A stretch of DNA of 64,000 bases from Spodoptera frugiperda (GCF_023101765.2 NC_064238.1:1238001-1302000), one strand, 5' to 3'; positions 11,795-21,713 are shown, counted from the first letter of the stretch. A program made the numbers and translations. Notes: a model not told the origin generated them from the letters alone.

Positions 11795-13768
11795 ATGGGT
11801 CAAAATTACTGCATTACAAACAAAAGTTAATGCTGCTAAACTGCAATATACTCTTTTACAAAACAGTTGCAATAACATTATAGACAGAATTATAAAATTC
11901 ATGAAAATGGCCGAAGCCGTTGAACCAACGTGCGGCAACATTTAAAATTCATCTTGATATCCAAGACGTTGTATTTAAAGAAAAAAAAAATATACTATCT
12001 GCTACTAATTACACGTTTTACTTTAAGATTAGTTAGATTTACGTTTCAACGACCTCTACACAGCGACCCTTGCATTATTTCAGTCCTAATCTAGTATTCC
12101 CAGTTTTATTTTCTAATTTTCTTGATTCAAATAAGAGTAAGACAACGTCTATAAATTTTATTCACAATAAATTTTAAGTTGTAGTGAATTTTTACTATTG
12201 TTAGTAAAGTAATGTGATTAGTAAATTCTACGTTACGATTAGTAGTTCTGGTTTTGTATAATAGTGGAGAAAGTTAGGTGGACTTTAATGATTAGTTTTA
12301 ATAGTTAGTCATAATAAGTTTTATTTAGACGTAATAATAATGTAAAGTAAGCATACTGCAATTCTCTATAATTGAGGAATTGTACTAAAATTAACTGTAA
12401 CCTTTGTTATTATTTAAGAGATATAGATATAAATAAATAAATTATTGTTTTGCTAAAAACAAGTTTTCAGTTCCACTCTAAAAAGGGCATTACCTACATT
12501 AACAGGTATCACTGACTGCTTTAAATATTTCACTTAAGTATTAGTTTGCAAACTTACAATCTCTTATAACTTAAAAAATATCCTCAATTAAAAGAAACAC
12601 ACACACAAAACACACAAACACAGCCTCTAAGCGTTAAAGAAGAACCCTAATTAATTCCAAATGAACAAAATCTCCCCCCATTTAATCATCGCAAACCGCA
12701 ACAACATAGCCAAAATAAATTAGCAACAAAATATATCACGGACTATCTGTGCAAGAGCTTACCAGCCGTGTTTGGGCACCTAACATCCCAAGTCTACCAA
12801 CAACAGCGCCCTGGAAGCTTTCCAACCACAAATCGCGGAATTTATTTGCCTTCAACCGTTGCTAGTGCATCTACGTGGGTAGTATACAAAATGCATCGGG
12901 ACTAAGATGTTGAGATACTGGATGAGGTAAAGATGTATTAAGCAGAAAGCTGATCCCTATTAATACAGTAAACTGGTGTTCAGGTAGCTGGTCACAAATC
13001 CCTGACGCCTTATACGAGTGTATCTATCAACACTAAGATACTATATGTTGTTCGGTCCACCAAAAAATAATTGTTATGTAAGATTTTGTAAGGGCAGGAT
13101 TTAGAGAACACCAATAAAAAAGGTACATTTTGTCTGGTAAACTATATTCCTTTGTAATAAAACTGATTGGAAGAGCTTATTAATAGTAGAAAATAGCAAT
13201 CAAGTATTTGCTGAAATATGAGAATAGACTTCTGTTTTATAAAAAGTATAAACCGACTATAAATGGGGGTATTATAATATCGATTTACTTTTATACTTAC
13301 AAAATGGCAACCAATATAATTGTTTATGTTTTAGTATAATTTTATTTCATAATCAATCAAATTAAATCAAAGATCTGACAATTTTAGTTTAAATATTATT
13401 TAAGCAAAGTAGTAGTACCTCAGTAAAATAATCACTACCAACATTAAATATCTACTTTCTAATCTAAACTACAGGAAAAAGTCATTAATATTTAATTACA
13501 AATACCAGTTTATTCTAGTTTCTTTATATCTGTGTCCGCAAGCAGACTTGTAGCGGAGGCCGTATTTTACTCAGTTCGGTTATGGCGTTGCAACTCAAGT
13601 ATTGGGTGATACATAAAGTCACAATACATTCAAGTTTTATTTACAGATCTCTTAGTTTAAGTGTACATTTTGTGTGGAAACAATAAAGGTTGAGAATTTG
13701 ATTCAAGTACTTTTTACAAGTAATGTTGATTAAGGGTTATATTTTAGGAAGTGTTTAGGTTTCTAGTT
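11795..13768. other. unique AT-rich sequence
   Basis: No family match recognised. A CA-rich patch lies at 12596-12622. About 12750-12860 is somewhat GC-richer ('ccagccgtgtttgggcacc') with no coding signal. Confidence 0.45.
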
Positions 13769-13889
13769 GAAAAAGTAGGAGTAGGAACGCGGCGGTTTTT
13801 AGTCAGTAAGACTGACTAACTCTGACACTCTCTATTCGCCTCGCCTAAGCCGGGAAAAGTCATTGGATGATTTTCCCACCTCAAAAAAA
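13769..13889 (+). repeat. LINE-1 tail
   Basis: Sense 3' end: 'agtaggagtaggaacgcgg', 'tttttagtcagtaagactga', 'tcgcctcgcctaagccggg', 'cattggatgattttcccacc' and then (A)8. It abuts the RTE-like fragment that starts at 13891. A minus-strand 69-codon frame spans both repeats and is not a gene. Confidence 0.85.
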
Positions 13890-13890
13890 A

Positions 13891-14060
13891 GCTTCGCCGC
13901 CTGCGTTTCCGTGGGATAAATAGTATCCTTTCACCCAAATTAAGCTCATACCTAATCTGTATACCAATTTTTATCAAAATCCGCATAGTAGTTTCAGCGT
14001 GATTGACCGACAAACATCCAAACAAACAAAATTTTACATTTATGAATATTAGTGAGAGAG
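13891..14060 (+). repeat. RTE-like LINE 3' end
   Basis: 'gcgtttccgtgggataaata', 'ataccaatttttatcaaaat', 'ccgcatagtagtttcagcg', 'accgacaaacatccaaacaa' and 'atgaatattagtgag' are typical of an RTE-like 3' untranslated end. Related to, but a different subfamily from, 4265-4556 and 20571-20768. Confidence 0.6.
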
Positions 14061-15150
14061 AGATTATTCCAAATAATTTTAGAGATAGTACACATCAAGA
14101 ACCTCATTAAATCCCACTCACTCGTGTTTGTTTAACCTTTTCATATTCGGAATCTAGGAAAGTAGAATTAAGTCTACATACTCAACTTGGCATACCGGGC
14201 CAAATATGTAAATAGTTCAGTAAATACTCGCTAGAGGGAACGTGACTTATGTCTTGTTTTATACTGGTTATAGAAGCGTAACAATATTAAGGAATTTGCC
14301 TATTTAAGTCAAACGAAAATCTCGAGAATTTTTCTAATCTAGATAGCTTAGAGTCTAATAAAGTCTAAAAACCTTTTCTCTCTCGTCTTTAGTCACATAT
14401 AGTACATTAAAATGCCTTCAATCACAAACTCAACTTCTTTAGTCAGATTAGTCAAAAACGCACGCTCATTCCAAATGACTACAGTAACAACAAAACGTAG
14501 AAACTTTCCATTTCCCGTATTAATTCCCTTTTATCATCACAACCCGACTTCAAAGACCAAATTGGTCCTTCAGACATACATTCCATTATACTTTCCCCGC
14601 CCCTTCTCCCAATTTTCTATACATATCACTCATAGGCCTTTGACCTAAAGACTTAATTATCATCGTAATTAACGTTAGTACAGTATAATTACATTAATTT
14701 CCATACCTTATTGAGGTCCATGGAGCAACGAAGGGTGTATTTAAAATAACACGTTAACTTTAGAGGCAGGCCGAAAAAATACACTGTACGTCGGTTCGAA
14801 ACAACTGTTTAATTTACCTTGGAAATGTTTATTATCTTTAGGGAAATTTAACAGAATCGTGACTCGAATGGTGAACGTTGTATTTTCATCAAACGTTCAC
14901 CCCGCATCGGGGAACGTTACAGCTTTTTTATTGTAATCATCAAATAAAATTTCAAGTCATTTTTAAAACGTACATCAGTTAATGGGCGGGTTTTGGATTT
15001 TTTATGCCTTATTAACTCTGAGGTAGCTGTTTATATTCTGCGTGGTTTTCATTACTGGGGCCTGAAATAGATAATGATAATACTCATAACTCTTGTTTTA
15101 CAGATATGAAATTAATTTACAAATGTAATTAGAAGATACTTAATATTTTT
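14061..15150. other. unique AT-rich sequence
   Basis: A 78-codon plus frame at 14412-14648 is rich in T, S, P and F with no recognisable domain. Nothing else to annotate. Confidence 0.45.
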
Positions 15151-15347
15151 AGGAACCTCCGACTAGGCAAGATGATCATGCTTGGTGGGCTTTCTGCCCA
15201 ACTGTTATTCGTTGAGATTTGCTATCCACGTTTATTCACATGTAAACTTCATATGCGCCATTTAGGATTTATGACGTCATCCGTTGATTTGTATGTCGAT
15301 CTATGTGCGACTTTTGTCTTCTGTCACAAGTTATGTATCGCCACAAT
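15151..15347 (+). repeat. RPT-L copy 1
   Basis: Clear homologue of 29789-29990. Both run 'cctccgac(t/c)aggc', 'ggctttctgcccaact', 'catgtaaacttcatatg', 'tttatgacgtc(a/g)tcc', 'atgtcgatc' and 'tctgtcac'. About 200 bp, same orientation, non-coding, family unknown to me. This copy keeps a perfect TGACGTCA octamer at 15272-15279. Confidence 0.8.
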
Positions 15348-15846
15348 TTAAATACTGTCCTGTAGACAAAAACATTTATTTTTATATATTACTATTACCG
15401 AAGTTAAAGACAAGTTTTAATTAGAATTCCTATTAAACTCTTGTATATTGTCAATTAGTTAGAACAAATTTATAGCCTTAAACTTGCCATGATACATGTT
15501 TCGGACCGAAATTTTAAGAAGGAATTGATTTCTCTACGCTTCAAAGCCTCACTGACAACTACTAGACCAACTAGGCATTCAATGTTTATGTAAATAAATC
15601 TCTTATTATTTTACATACACAAGCGATATATGTAAGCAAACATCGCGAAAACGCATTTGAAGAGCCAAAAAAAGAGTACGCTCAAGGTTCCTTCGTTCTG
15701 TTGAGGCGACGGATAGACGATCTTATTCAGTCCTGTCGATGTATGACGTGTGAATTATTCATAGAATATTTTATCTTTTCAGTGCGAACAGGGAATCATG
15801 TATGTTTTAGGGAGTTGATACTCGGATCACGGTATTTTCTGTCTCA

Positions 15847-15928
15847 ATGAAGGTACTACCCGAAAATTTCAATAAAGTTTTATTTTTTCTGATTGAGGAG
15901 TTTGCGTCGTGTTTCCTAGAGTTGTTCG
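15847..15928 (+). CDS. possible short first exon, unproven
   Basis: An ATG at 15847 opens a 59-codon frame (stop at 16024-16026) that begins MKVLPENFNKVLFFLIEEF. Within it, at 15929-15934, lies a consensus splice donor GTAAGT preceded by G, so an 82-nt exon is conceivable. I recognise no family, and found no partner exon, promoter or repeat match. Both the frame length and one GTAAGT are within chance expectation, so this is a pointer rather than a gene call. Confidence 0.12.
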
Positions 15929-15934
15929 GTAAGT

Positions 15935-16689
15935 GGACGGCCATAGTGATGTGGGAAAGGGTGTTGAGTTATTCATTGGTTTTATCAAAACTGTCACAGA
16001 GAAATCGTAGCAAGTTTGGGATTTGAAACCCAGTAACAAATCTGATTACCATTACGTCACCTTATAGACAGGTTGACAATTGCATATTATATAGAACGTA
16101 GAACCCATTATTCACCATTTCTTTTGAATTTGATATCCTGAAAATCATTATAAAAAAATACTTTTAAACAAAAAATTATTCCTCCACAATCACACTTATT
16201 AATATAACAAAGACAGGATAGATAGATCAAGCAGTTGAGGAATCCTTAGTAATTTTCTAATGATTATTGCATCATCCATGCACACATACATAACCTCGTG
16301 CTTGTCCCAATTGCTTCGAATCTTACATACCTCTTCCTTTACACCATCCAAAAGAGTTAATTTCATTTTTAAGCAATCTTCTTACATAACTCTGTCAATA
16401 ATAATGGCATCGGCCAATGTTTAGCTCAATATCGTGATCGGGTGCCGCTACAGTGCCTTGGAAACCTTCCAAACGCATCATGAAAGTAATATTTTCAACT
16501 GGCAACAATGCCGCTTTTTAGTCTCAGTGACAGTTATTACTCTATTTTAAAACTGGAACAAATGAGTCAATGTTGCCAGTTAGTTAAAGGTTTATAGGTT
16601 TTTGCTTTTTCTGACCTATATTTTTAGTTTATATGGGTGACAGTAACCCACCTAGGTATTATAATAGATATAAGAATAATGTACATAGG
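15935..16689. other. unique AT-rich sequence
   Basis: No repeat family or coding-like segment beyond the tail of the frame noted at 15847. Confidence 0.4.
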
Positions 16690-16795
16690 ACCTTAACCCA
16701 AAAGGTGAAAAGTTGGTGTCCATTGTACAATGGCATTAAGTGCCATAATGTGCACCTCTGCCTCTTCGGGGATAAAAGGCGAGAGTCGCCTTTAG
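16690..16795 (+). repeat. SINE-2 3' fragment
   Basis: 'aaaaggtgaaaagttggtgt', 'ccattgtacaatggcatta', 'gtgcacctctgcctcttcgg' and 'ggataaaaggcg' match the 3' third of SINE-2 (full copy at 23006-23293). The tRNA-like head is absent. An overlapping 91-codon frame (16633-16908) is mostly repeat. Confidence 0.8.
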
Positions 16796-17279
16796 ATAGG
16801 GTGGAAATAATCAATCAGATGACCAATCATGCTTTGATACTTTTATATACTGAGACAGTATATAGACTGAGAATGGAAACAAAACCCAGCTTATTTCTTG
16901 TATATTAGTCACAAGCACTGGAATTCAAAATTTACCTTCCTCAACCCCAAAATCGCTCTTAAAACTGCATTGTTAGAGAAGTAGGTTCACTTCATCCCAC
17001 CAACTGCCAATACTCATCTTTATCAAAGGCAACAACTAGCTATATTTAAGTAATTGAAAAAGAAACACACTCAATCATGAGCTAGCAATAAAACCTATCT
17101 TAGAAACTATATTGATTGCTACTGACACTGGAAACGTAGAAACTTTTAAAATGTTACCCAAAGTTTTAAACTTGTTTATTTTTGTGCACAATATTTCTTG
17201 TTGGTATCTTTTGTAAAGCTAGAAAGTACCCCGTGGATATAATTTTTAGAAGATTGATAATTTAATACATTTGGGGCCA

Positions 17280-17472
17280 GAAATGTGCTATTCTACGTTG
17301 CGGTAATTGTGTTTTGGCTTCCACAAATCTATTCATTGGTACACATAGCATAGCACTGGTTGAAATTGACTCAGCTAAGCTATTTTTTATATGGAAAGCT
17401 GCGTGCTATGGTTGGCTTCCCTACTATCCATGTATTGCATACTCGAGATGTGCATCTTCCTGGCACAGCTAA
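17280..17472 (+). repeat. RPT-M copy 1
   Basis: Homologous over about 190 bp, same orientation, to 62141-62337: 'atgtgctattctacgttgcg', 'tttggcttccacaaatct', 'cattggtacacatagcat', 'gactcagctaagctat' and 'atggaaagctgcgtgctat', ending 'cacagct'. Non-coding, family unknown to me, though I recall similar text as frequent in noctuid DNA. Confidence 0.8.
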
Positions 17473-17801
17473 TATAATATGTTCATACATATTATAACGT
17501 CTTATCGTTCAAGTGTCTAAGTCACAAACACGCGCAACAAATATGTCAGGGCAACATACGAAACTTAACCAACTCAGTTTGAATTTCTTGAGAGACAGTC
17601 GCAACTTTTTAATTGGCTTCTGTTATATCGCATGTCGGCTTAGCTACAGTTGTTTACTTTGAACAAATTGATTCTATTAATAGTTTTATTTTTATATTGC
17701 TTTTTGAGATGTTTTCTTTTTTAAAGTTGCCCCGAAGTAGGATTATCTTTTGTGTCGAGGTGCGATAAACGTACATATAAGTTCACATGTACATGACCGT
17801 C

Positions 17802-18507
17802 GACACTTGTACGCCATTTCTTTTTTTGTAAGTAATGACGGGGAAAAGCATTCTGTGACTTTGCCGTCTTGGGCAGGCGATAGGGAGTGTCAGACTCCTT
17901 ACTAGTACTAAAGACCACCCCGTTCCTTCTGATAAACCGAACCGAAGCCCCGGTAATATAGGTATGTCCGCATCCGGATCATTATAACGGGTCTGGTATC
18001 TGTTCGGGCGGTGAGTCTACCCTTGCTCGCCGTCACAAACACGCGCAACAAATACGGTGGCCGGAGATCGTCTCGGGATTAACGCCCGGAGTGTCTTTCG
18101 CGACGGCTGGGGCGTGAGGAGGTTTGTTCTCTCACGTGCCCCGCCTCCTCCTTAGCTAGCATGACTGCTTCGCAGAAGAAGGAGACGGCATCCCAGTCCC
18201 TCTCGCTCCGCACCACGGCCTGCTAACCAGTGCCGGGCGCGAGAGGTCGCCGTCGAACCACATCCCTGAGGAATTGGCGGTGCTCAGCCCACGCAGGGCA
18301 CACCGCCACCTTATGTTCTACCGTGTCCTCCGGCGGTCCTTATAGTGGTGACACCCGGGCGTTTCCTCCCGCCCAATAAGGAACAGGAACCTACCGAAAC
18401 TCCCATGTCCGGTAAGCACCTGCGTTAGGCGGTAGGTGAGGACGCCGTGGCGCCTCTCTAGCCACTCCTCAAAGAAGGGACTTACCGCTGCGATGACAGC
18501 GAGCCCA
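17802..18507 (-). mobile_element. LINE-1 (R1-like), 5'-truncated with ORF end
   Basis: Longest copy of this family here, about 700 bp. On the minus strand it carries the C-terminal end of ORF2 (stop at 18079-18081), then a 3' untranslated region holding the tail common to all LINE-1 copies ('ggagtctgacactccctat', 'cgcctgcccaagacgg'), ending in A-rich sequence near 17817-17824. Compared with the copy at 19206 it lacks an internal GC-rich stretch (present there around 19360-19440). Flanked by a perfect 9-bp target duplication inside SINE-1. Confidence 0.85.
18079..18507 (-). pseudogene. LINE-1 ORF2 C-terminal fragment (R1-like), decayed
   Basis: Read on the minus strand, the first segment contains FFEEWLERRHGVLTYRLTQV, then GHGSFGRFLFLIGREETPGC and HHY. 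After a frameshift it continues EDTVEHKVAVCPAWAEHRQF, reaches an in-frame stop, and resumes as SERDWDAVSFFCEAVMLAKE before the terminal stop. The pattern of a 'TYRLTQVLTGHG' block, a Cys-rich knuckle (C-H-H-C, then H, then C-P-x-W) and a 'SE..W.AV..FC..VM..KE' tail is, from family knowledge, the C-terminal end of reverse-transcriptase proteins of R1-clade non-LTR elements. Broken by at least one frameshift, one internal stop and loss of the second knuckle cysteine (C to Y). No RT or endonuclease catalytic region remains, so it is inactive. Confidence 0.8.
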
Positions 18508-18613
18508 ATGACCGTCCAACCTGCAACTACAATTTGTTAATCATAAAAAAAGCTTGGGAATTGAACCCGGTGCACGCCGCATGGCAGCCAGTCATCGAGC
18601 CAACCGTAATTGT

Positions 18614-19160
18614 GTAACAGACATTTAATTTTGTAACACTGCATGCCAACAGGCCAAACATGGAGCACTTACACTATGTATATACATAATTATATATCAT
18701 TATGTATTTTATTACCTACCTATAATATAATATAATACAATATAATTGAATTGAAAAATTGTAGGTATATCTTGTAGGCAATATTTGGCAATAAATTTTA
18801 TTTTAATTATAACAAAAAATACTAATCTTCTTTCTCTCTTCTCTTCTGGTCTAACCTAATGGTACGTCAGAAGTCATCCCACATAAAACACTAACCTTTA
18901 ACTTAATCTTTTCCTGTTTGTTTGCGACACAAAAGAACTTATCTGAGCCTACTGTTTTTCTAATTAATGCTTTGTCTTATCTCCATCGGCAACGGAAAGT
19001 TGCTTTATTTATAGTTAAGTTGATTACAAAACTAATGTATTAACTGTCTAGTTTAATACAATAGTATTCAATTATAAATTGATTAAGATTGCCAGGTTAA
19101 CTTTAAAACCTCATTATAATCGTAGTTACTAAGCGTTTGTCTCACTGTAGTAATGAATTA
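18614..19160. other. unique AT-rich sequence with TA-rich microsatellite
   Basis: A short imperfect (TATAA)n-like stretch lies at about 18719-18752. Otherwise nothing recognisable. Confidence 0.5.
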
Positions 19161-19205
19161 TTTTTAAAACCTTGCCATACACTAGGATTTTTTTGTGTCG
19201 TGGGT

Positions 19206-19471
19206 TTTTTTTTAAAGGGGGAATATCATCCAATGACTTCTCCCGCCTTGGGCGAGGCGAGAGGGAGTGTCAGACTCTTACTGACTAAAAACCACCACGT
19301 TCCTTCTCCTGCTTTTCGAGCCGGAGCCCCGTTAAACCCGCTAGGTAGTCCGCAGCTCCGGATCAGGCATCGGCCCTACTGGACCCCATCTGTGGTGGTC
19401 TGATGGCTCTTTGAGGCGCGCGCGGAACGCGACGCGCCGCACGCACGGGTCTGGTTCTGTTCGGGCGGTGA
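19206..19471 (-). mobile_element. LINE-1 tail nested in SINE-1
   Basis: A T-run then 'gggggaatatcatccaatga', 'cttctcccgccttgggcgag', 'gagggagtgtcagactctt', 'ttttcgagccggagcccc', 'ggtagtccgcagctccgg', a GC-rich segment ('gaggcgcgcgcggaacgcga') and 'tctgttcgggcggtgag'. This is the longest untranslated LINE-1 tail in the window. GTGGGT flanks it on both sides (19200-19205 and 19472-19477), a probable 6-bp target duplication. Overlapping 88- and 63-codon plus frames are repeat-derived. Confidence 0.85.
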
Positions 19472-19563
19472 GTGGGTGCGTTTGTAAAAACATACAAGTT
19501 TATATACACATCACACTGAGATCTGGAACAACAACTTGTGGATTATACAGGGTTGTTCCGTGC

Positions 19564-19694
19564 TTCTCAATAGGCTCCCCTATTACAAGTCCCACAAAAT
19601 AATGGTAAAAAATGGGTGTATATTGTATAGCGGCATTACGTGCCGTAATGTTGACCTCTGCTTACCCCTTCGGAAATAATGGGCGTGACGTTGC
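19564..19694 (+). mobile_element. SINE-2 fragment nested in SINE-1
   Basis: 5'-truncated SINE-2: 'caataggctcccctattac', 'aatgggtgtatattgtatag', 'cggcattacgtgccgtaatg', 'cctctgcttaccccttcgg' and 'gggcgtgacgttgc'. Flanked by GTTGTTCCGTGC (19552-19563) and GTTACTCCGTGC (19695-19706), a 12-bp target duplication with two mismatches. Confidence 0.85.
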
Positions 19695-19752
19695 GTTACT
19701 CCGTGCGAGAATGGAGCATGCTACACGTGGCGCGGCAGCCAGTTCCCGGCCA

Positions 19753-20570
19753 CAAACTTTCCTAGTAGTTCCCTAAATTTGCACCTTCAACCAAACAAAT
19801 AAACCCTTCAGCTTTATTAAATTACCACTACAACACCGCCCACCTAATTTTTCAACGGAACACAAACGAAGTGTTTTGCTACCATTTCATATTTTTACCA
19901 CGAAACCAAACAAAACAAATTACAAGCGTTCTAAAATTTTTATTCTCCCAAAAATTCCACCAAGCTACAATCAGATTTAGCCGCTACAAGTTATATGAGC
20001 ATTTTTGGCAGCTCACTCTAAATAAAAACTTTTAGTATCTGGAGACTTCTCACTATACAGGATAGTTCCTAAACTTCATTTGTGTCGAAGAACTTTTCTG
20101 TTTCTCAGACCGAACCGGTCTGAGCAGGTTGCATACACAGGAATGGGTAACCTTCATTGCTTACCAAAATGGGATTGCTTGTAGTTGGTTGTTTCTGTTG
20201 TAACTGTTGAAAAAAGTTTAGTTTCTTCTATGTCTAAGATACTTCAAGATGACTTTTATATTTTTCTTTGAAAGTCACTAGTTGTGGTTGCATATATTAT
20301 GACATAATGATGGCTGTGTGAATTATGGCAAAATTGAGGAGGCTTTTACCCGAATGGGTGGGTCTATGCATGTATTAAATTAAGTAGAAAGTTAATAATT
20401 CAAAATAATTAAATCAAATACAAATGTAAATAATGGAAACTTAAATAAATTAAGTTTATATTAATGATAATGTAATTTGAGCATTGTTCAGACCAAGTTA
20501 CTAATTGTTTTCATTATTGTTATTCTATATTTTGCATGAAATGAAATAAAGCTTTATTATTGTACTAGTG
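19753..20570. other. unique AT-rich sequence
   Basis: No repeat family match or coding-like segment found. Confidence 0.45.
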
Positions 20571-20768
20571 ACCCGCCCCAGCTTCGCGTGGGTGCAATGG
20601 TGATATATTATGCATGTATTATACATATAAAACTTTCTCTTGAATCACTCTATCTATTAAAAACTGCATCAAAATCCGTTGCGTAGTTTTAAAGATAGAA
20701 GATTATAAGCATACAAAGGGACATAGGGACAGAGAAAGCGACTTTGTTTTATACTATGTAGTGATAAT
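20571..20768 (+). repeat. RTE-like LINE 3' end
   Basis: 'actagtgacccgccccagc', 'ttcgcgtgggtgcaatggtg', 'ttgaatcactctatctatta', 'gcatcaaaatccgttgcgta', 'gggacatagggacagagaaa' and 'tatactatgtagtgat'. This is a very common lepidopteran 3' end in my knowledge. No coding portion. Confidence 0.7.
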
Positions 20769-20892
20769 AATAAAATGTAGTTTCACATTGACACTTATTT
20801 TATGTAAACAATGCCGCCATGCATTGCAATTTCAAATATCTTACTGCATACATCAATGATTCATACCGAATATCCATTTCCACTCATTGTCT

Positions 20893-21021
20893 TCTTTTTA
20901 ACGGGGGAAAATCATCCTATGTTTTCTCCCGCCCTGGGCGAAGCAAGAGGACTCTTATTGACTAAAAACCAACCCGTTCCTACTCCTGCTTTTAGAGCCG
21001 GAGCCCCGGTAAACCCGCTAC
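20893..21021 (-). repeat. LINE-1 tail
   Basis: T-run, then 'acgggggaaaatcatcct', 'ctcccgccctgggcgaagc', 'tattgactaaaaaccaaccc' and 'gagccggagccccggtaaac'. A small deletion removes part of the 'gagggagtgtcagactctt' block. An overlapping 81-codon frame starts in unique DNA and runs through the repeat, so it is not a gene. Confidence 0.8.
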
Positions 21022-21064
21022 ATTATAAATCGGTATCAGTCACAAACTACTTATAACATTTTTT

Positions 21065-21271
21065 TTATACCGTATCATAATTCCCAATTTCATAGATCCC
21101 TTTGTAGTAATAGTGAGAAGTGGTCTTTAGTTTTAAACCGTGGCTGCCACAGACAATGTTGTTCAAATACTGTCGTTCCGCAACTCTTGGTTCGTTAGCG
21201 TCCACGTCCTGAATCACGGCGCGCCAAAATAAAGTTGCCACAACAAAAATAAGCTTTATATCTATGTACAT
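21065..21271 (-). CDS. candidate secreted-peptide first exon, hypothetical
   Basis: A 68-codon frame whose start ATG (21269-21271) has A at -3. The product opens with a signal-peptide-like stretch, MYIDIKLIFVVATLFWRAVI, with a plausible cleavage site after VDA (residue 25) before NEPRVAERQ. One cysteine (C41) and a YYYKG segment follow. Codon choice looks more protein-like than most frames here, and the DNA matches none of the repeat families I listed. The frame ends immediately after ACG|GTATAA, which could be a weak splice donor, so this may be exon 1 of a minus-strand gene. I found no second exon, TATA box or homologue, and length alone is within chance. Confidence 0.25.
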   Translation of the reverse strand: MYIDIKLIFVVATLFWRAVIQDVDANEPRVAERQYLNNIVCGSHGLKLKTTSHYYYKGIYEIGNYDTV

Positions 21272-21444
21272 AGTTTATAGAATTACATTCTCGCTTTCGT
21301 GTAGTGTTTTGTTTGTAAAAGTCAAAAAATGTTTGTATTTTACATGTGGTTGCTGTATGAATGTTATTTTTTTTTTACATATATGGTTAAAAAGTGAATA
21401 GTTTTGTAAACATACCTTTTTCGTAATTTCAGTAAGATATTTAT

Positions 21445-21713
21445 CGTCACGCCTTTTTATCCCTGAAGCGGTAAGCAGAGGTATTCATTGCGCCACTCAA
21501 TGCCACTATACAATGTACACAACTTGTCACCATTCGTGTTATAAGCCCCATTTGATAAAGGATGAGCTTACTGTGATATACTGGGCACAATTTCGGAATC
21601 CATGGTCCTGAAATTAAAAAAAAAAACGAGAAATGCTCAGTATTGCTTTGTCCGACCGGGAATCGAACACGAAACCTTGCCATTGACGAACGATGCAATT
21701 CTAGTAAGACCAT
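21445..21713 (-). repeat. SINE-2, full length, reversed
   Basis: Plus strand: 'cgtcacgcctttttatccct', 'gcggtaagcagaggtattc', 'caatgccactatacaatgta', 'gtgatatactgggcacaat', an A-run, 'gctttgtccgaccgggaatc' and 'gatgcaattctagtaagac'. On the sense strand GTTCGATTCC (plus-strand positions 21659-21668) is a good Pol III B box, so the head is tRNA-derived. A minus-strand 114-codon frame covers the element and is not a gene. Confidence 0.85.

Larger units (their letters stand above)
17713..18613 (-). repeat. SINE-1 host, split by a LINE-1
   Basis: The left part 17713-17801 is the 3' half of SINE-1 reversed ('aaagttgccccgaagtagg', 'tttgtgtcgaggtgcg', 'acatataagttcacatgt'). The right part 18508-18613 is its tRNA-like half reversed ('caactacaatttgtt', 'gggaattgaacccgg', 'ggcagccagtcatcgagcc'), where GGGTTCAATTCCC on the minus strand is the B box. 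The two halves are separated by LINE-1 and share the 9-bp duplication ATGACCGTC (17793-17801 and 18508-18516). Confidence 0.8.
19161..19752 (-). repeat. SINE-1 host with two guests
   Basis: Three separated pieces rebuild one reversed SINE-1. 19161-19205 is the tail ('aaaaccttgccatacactag', 'tgtgtcgtgggt'). 19472-19563 is the body ('gggtgcgtttgtaaaaacat', 'aacaacttgtggattataca', 'gttgttccgtgc'). 19695-19752 is the tRNA-like head ('ccgtgcgagaatggagc', 'ctacacgtggcgcggcagcc'). The gaps are filled by a LINE-1 tail (19206-19471) and a SINE-2 fragment (19564-19694). Confidence 0.85.

Noticed and set aside
17721..17918. 65-codon minus frame as a host gene
   Set aside because: It is the LINE-1 3' untranslated tail plus SINE-1 sequence.
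17713..19752. Tandem duplication of a SINE-1/LINE-1 composite
   Set aside because: The LINE-1 pieces enter the SINE at different positions with different target duplications (ATGACCGTC and GTGGGT), so they are independent insertions.
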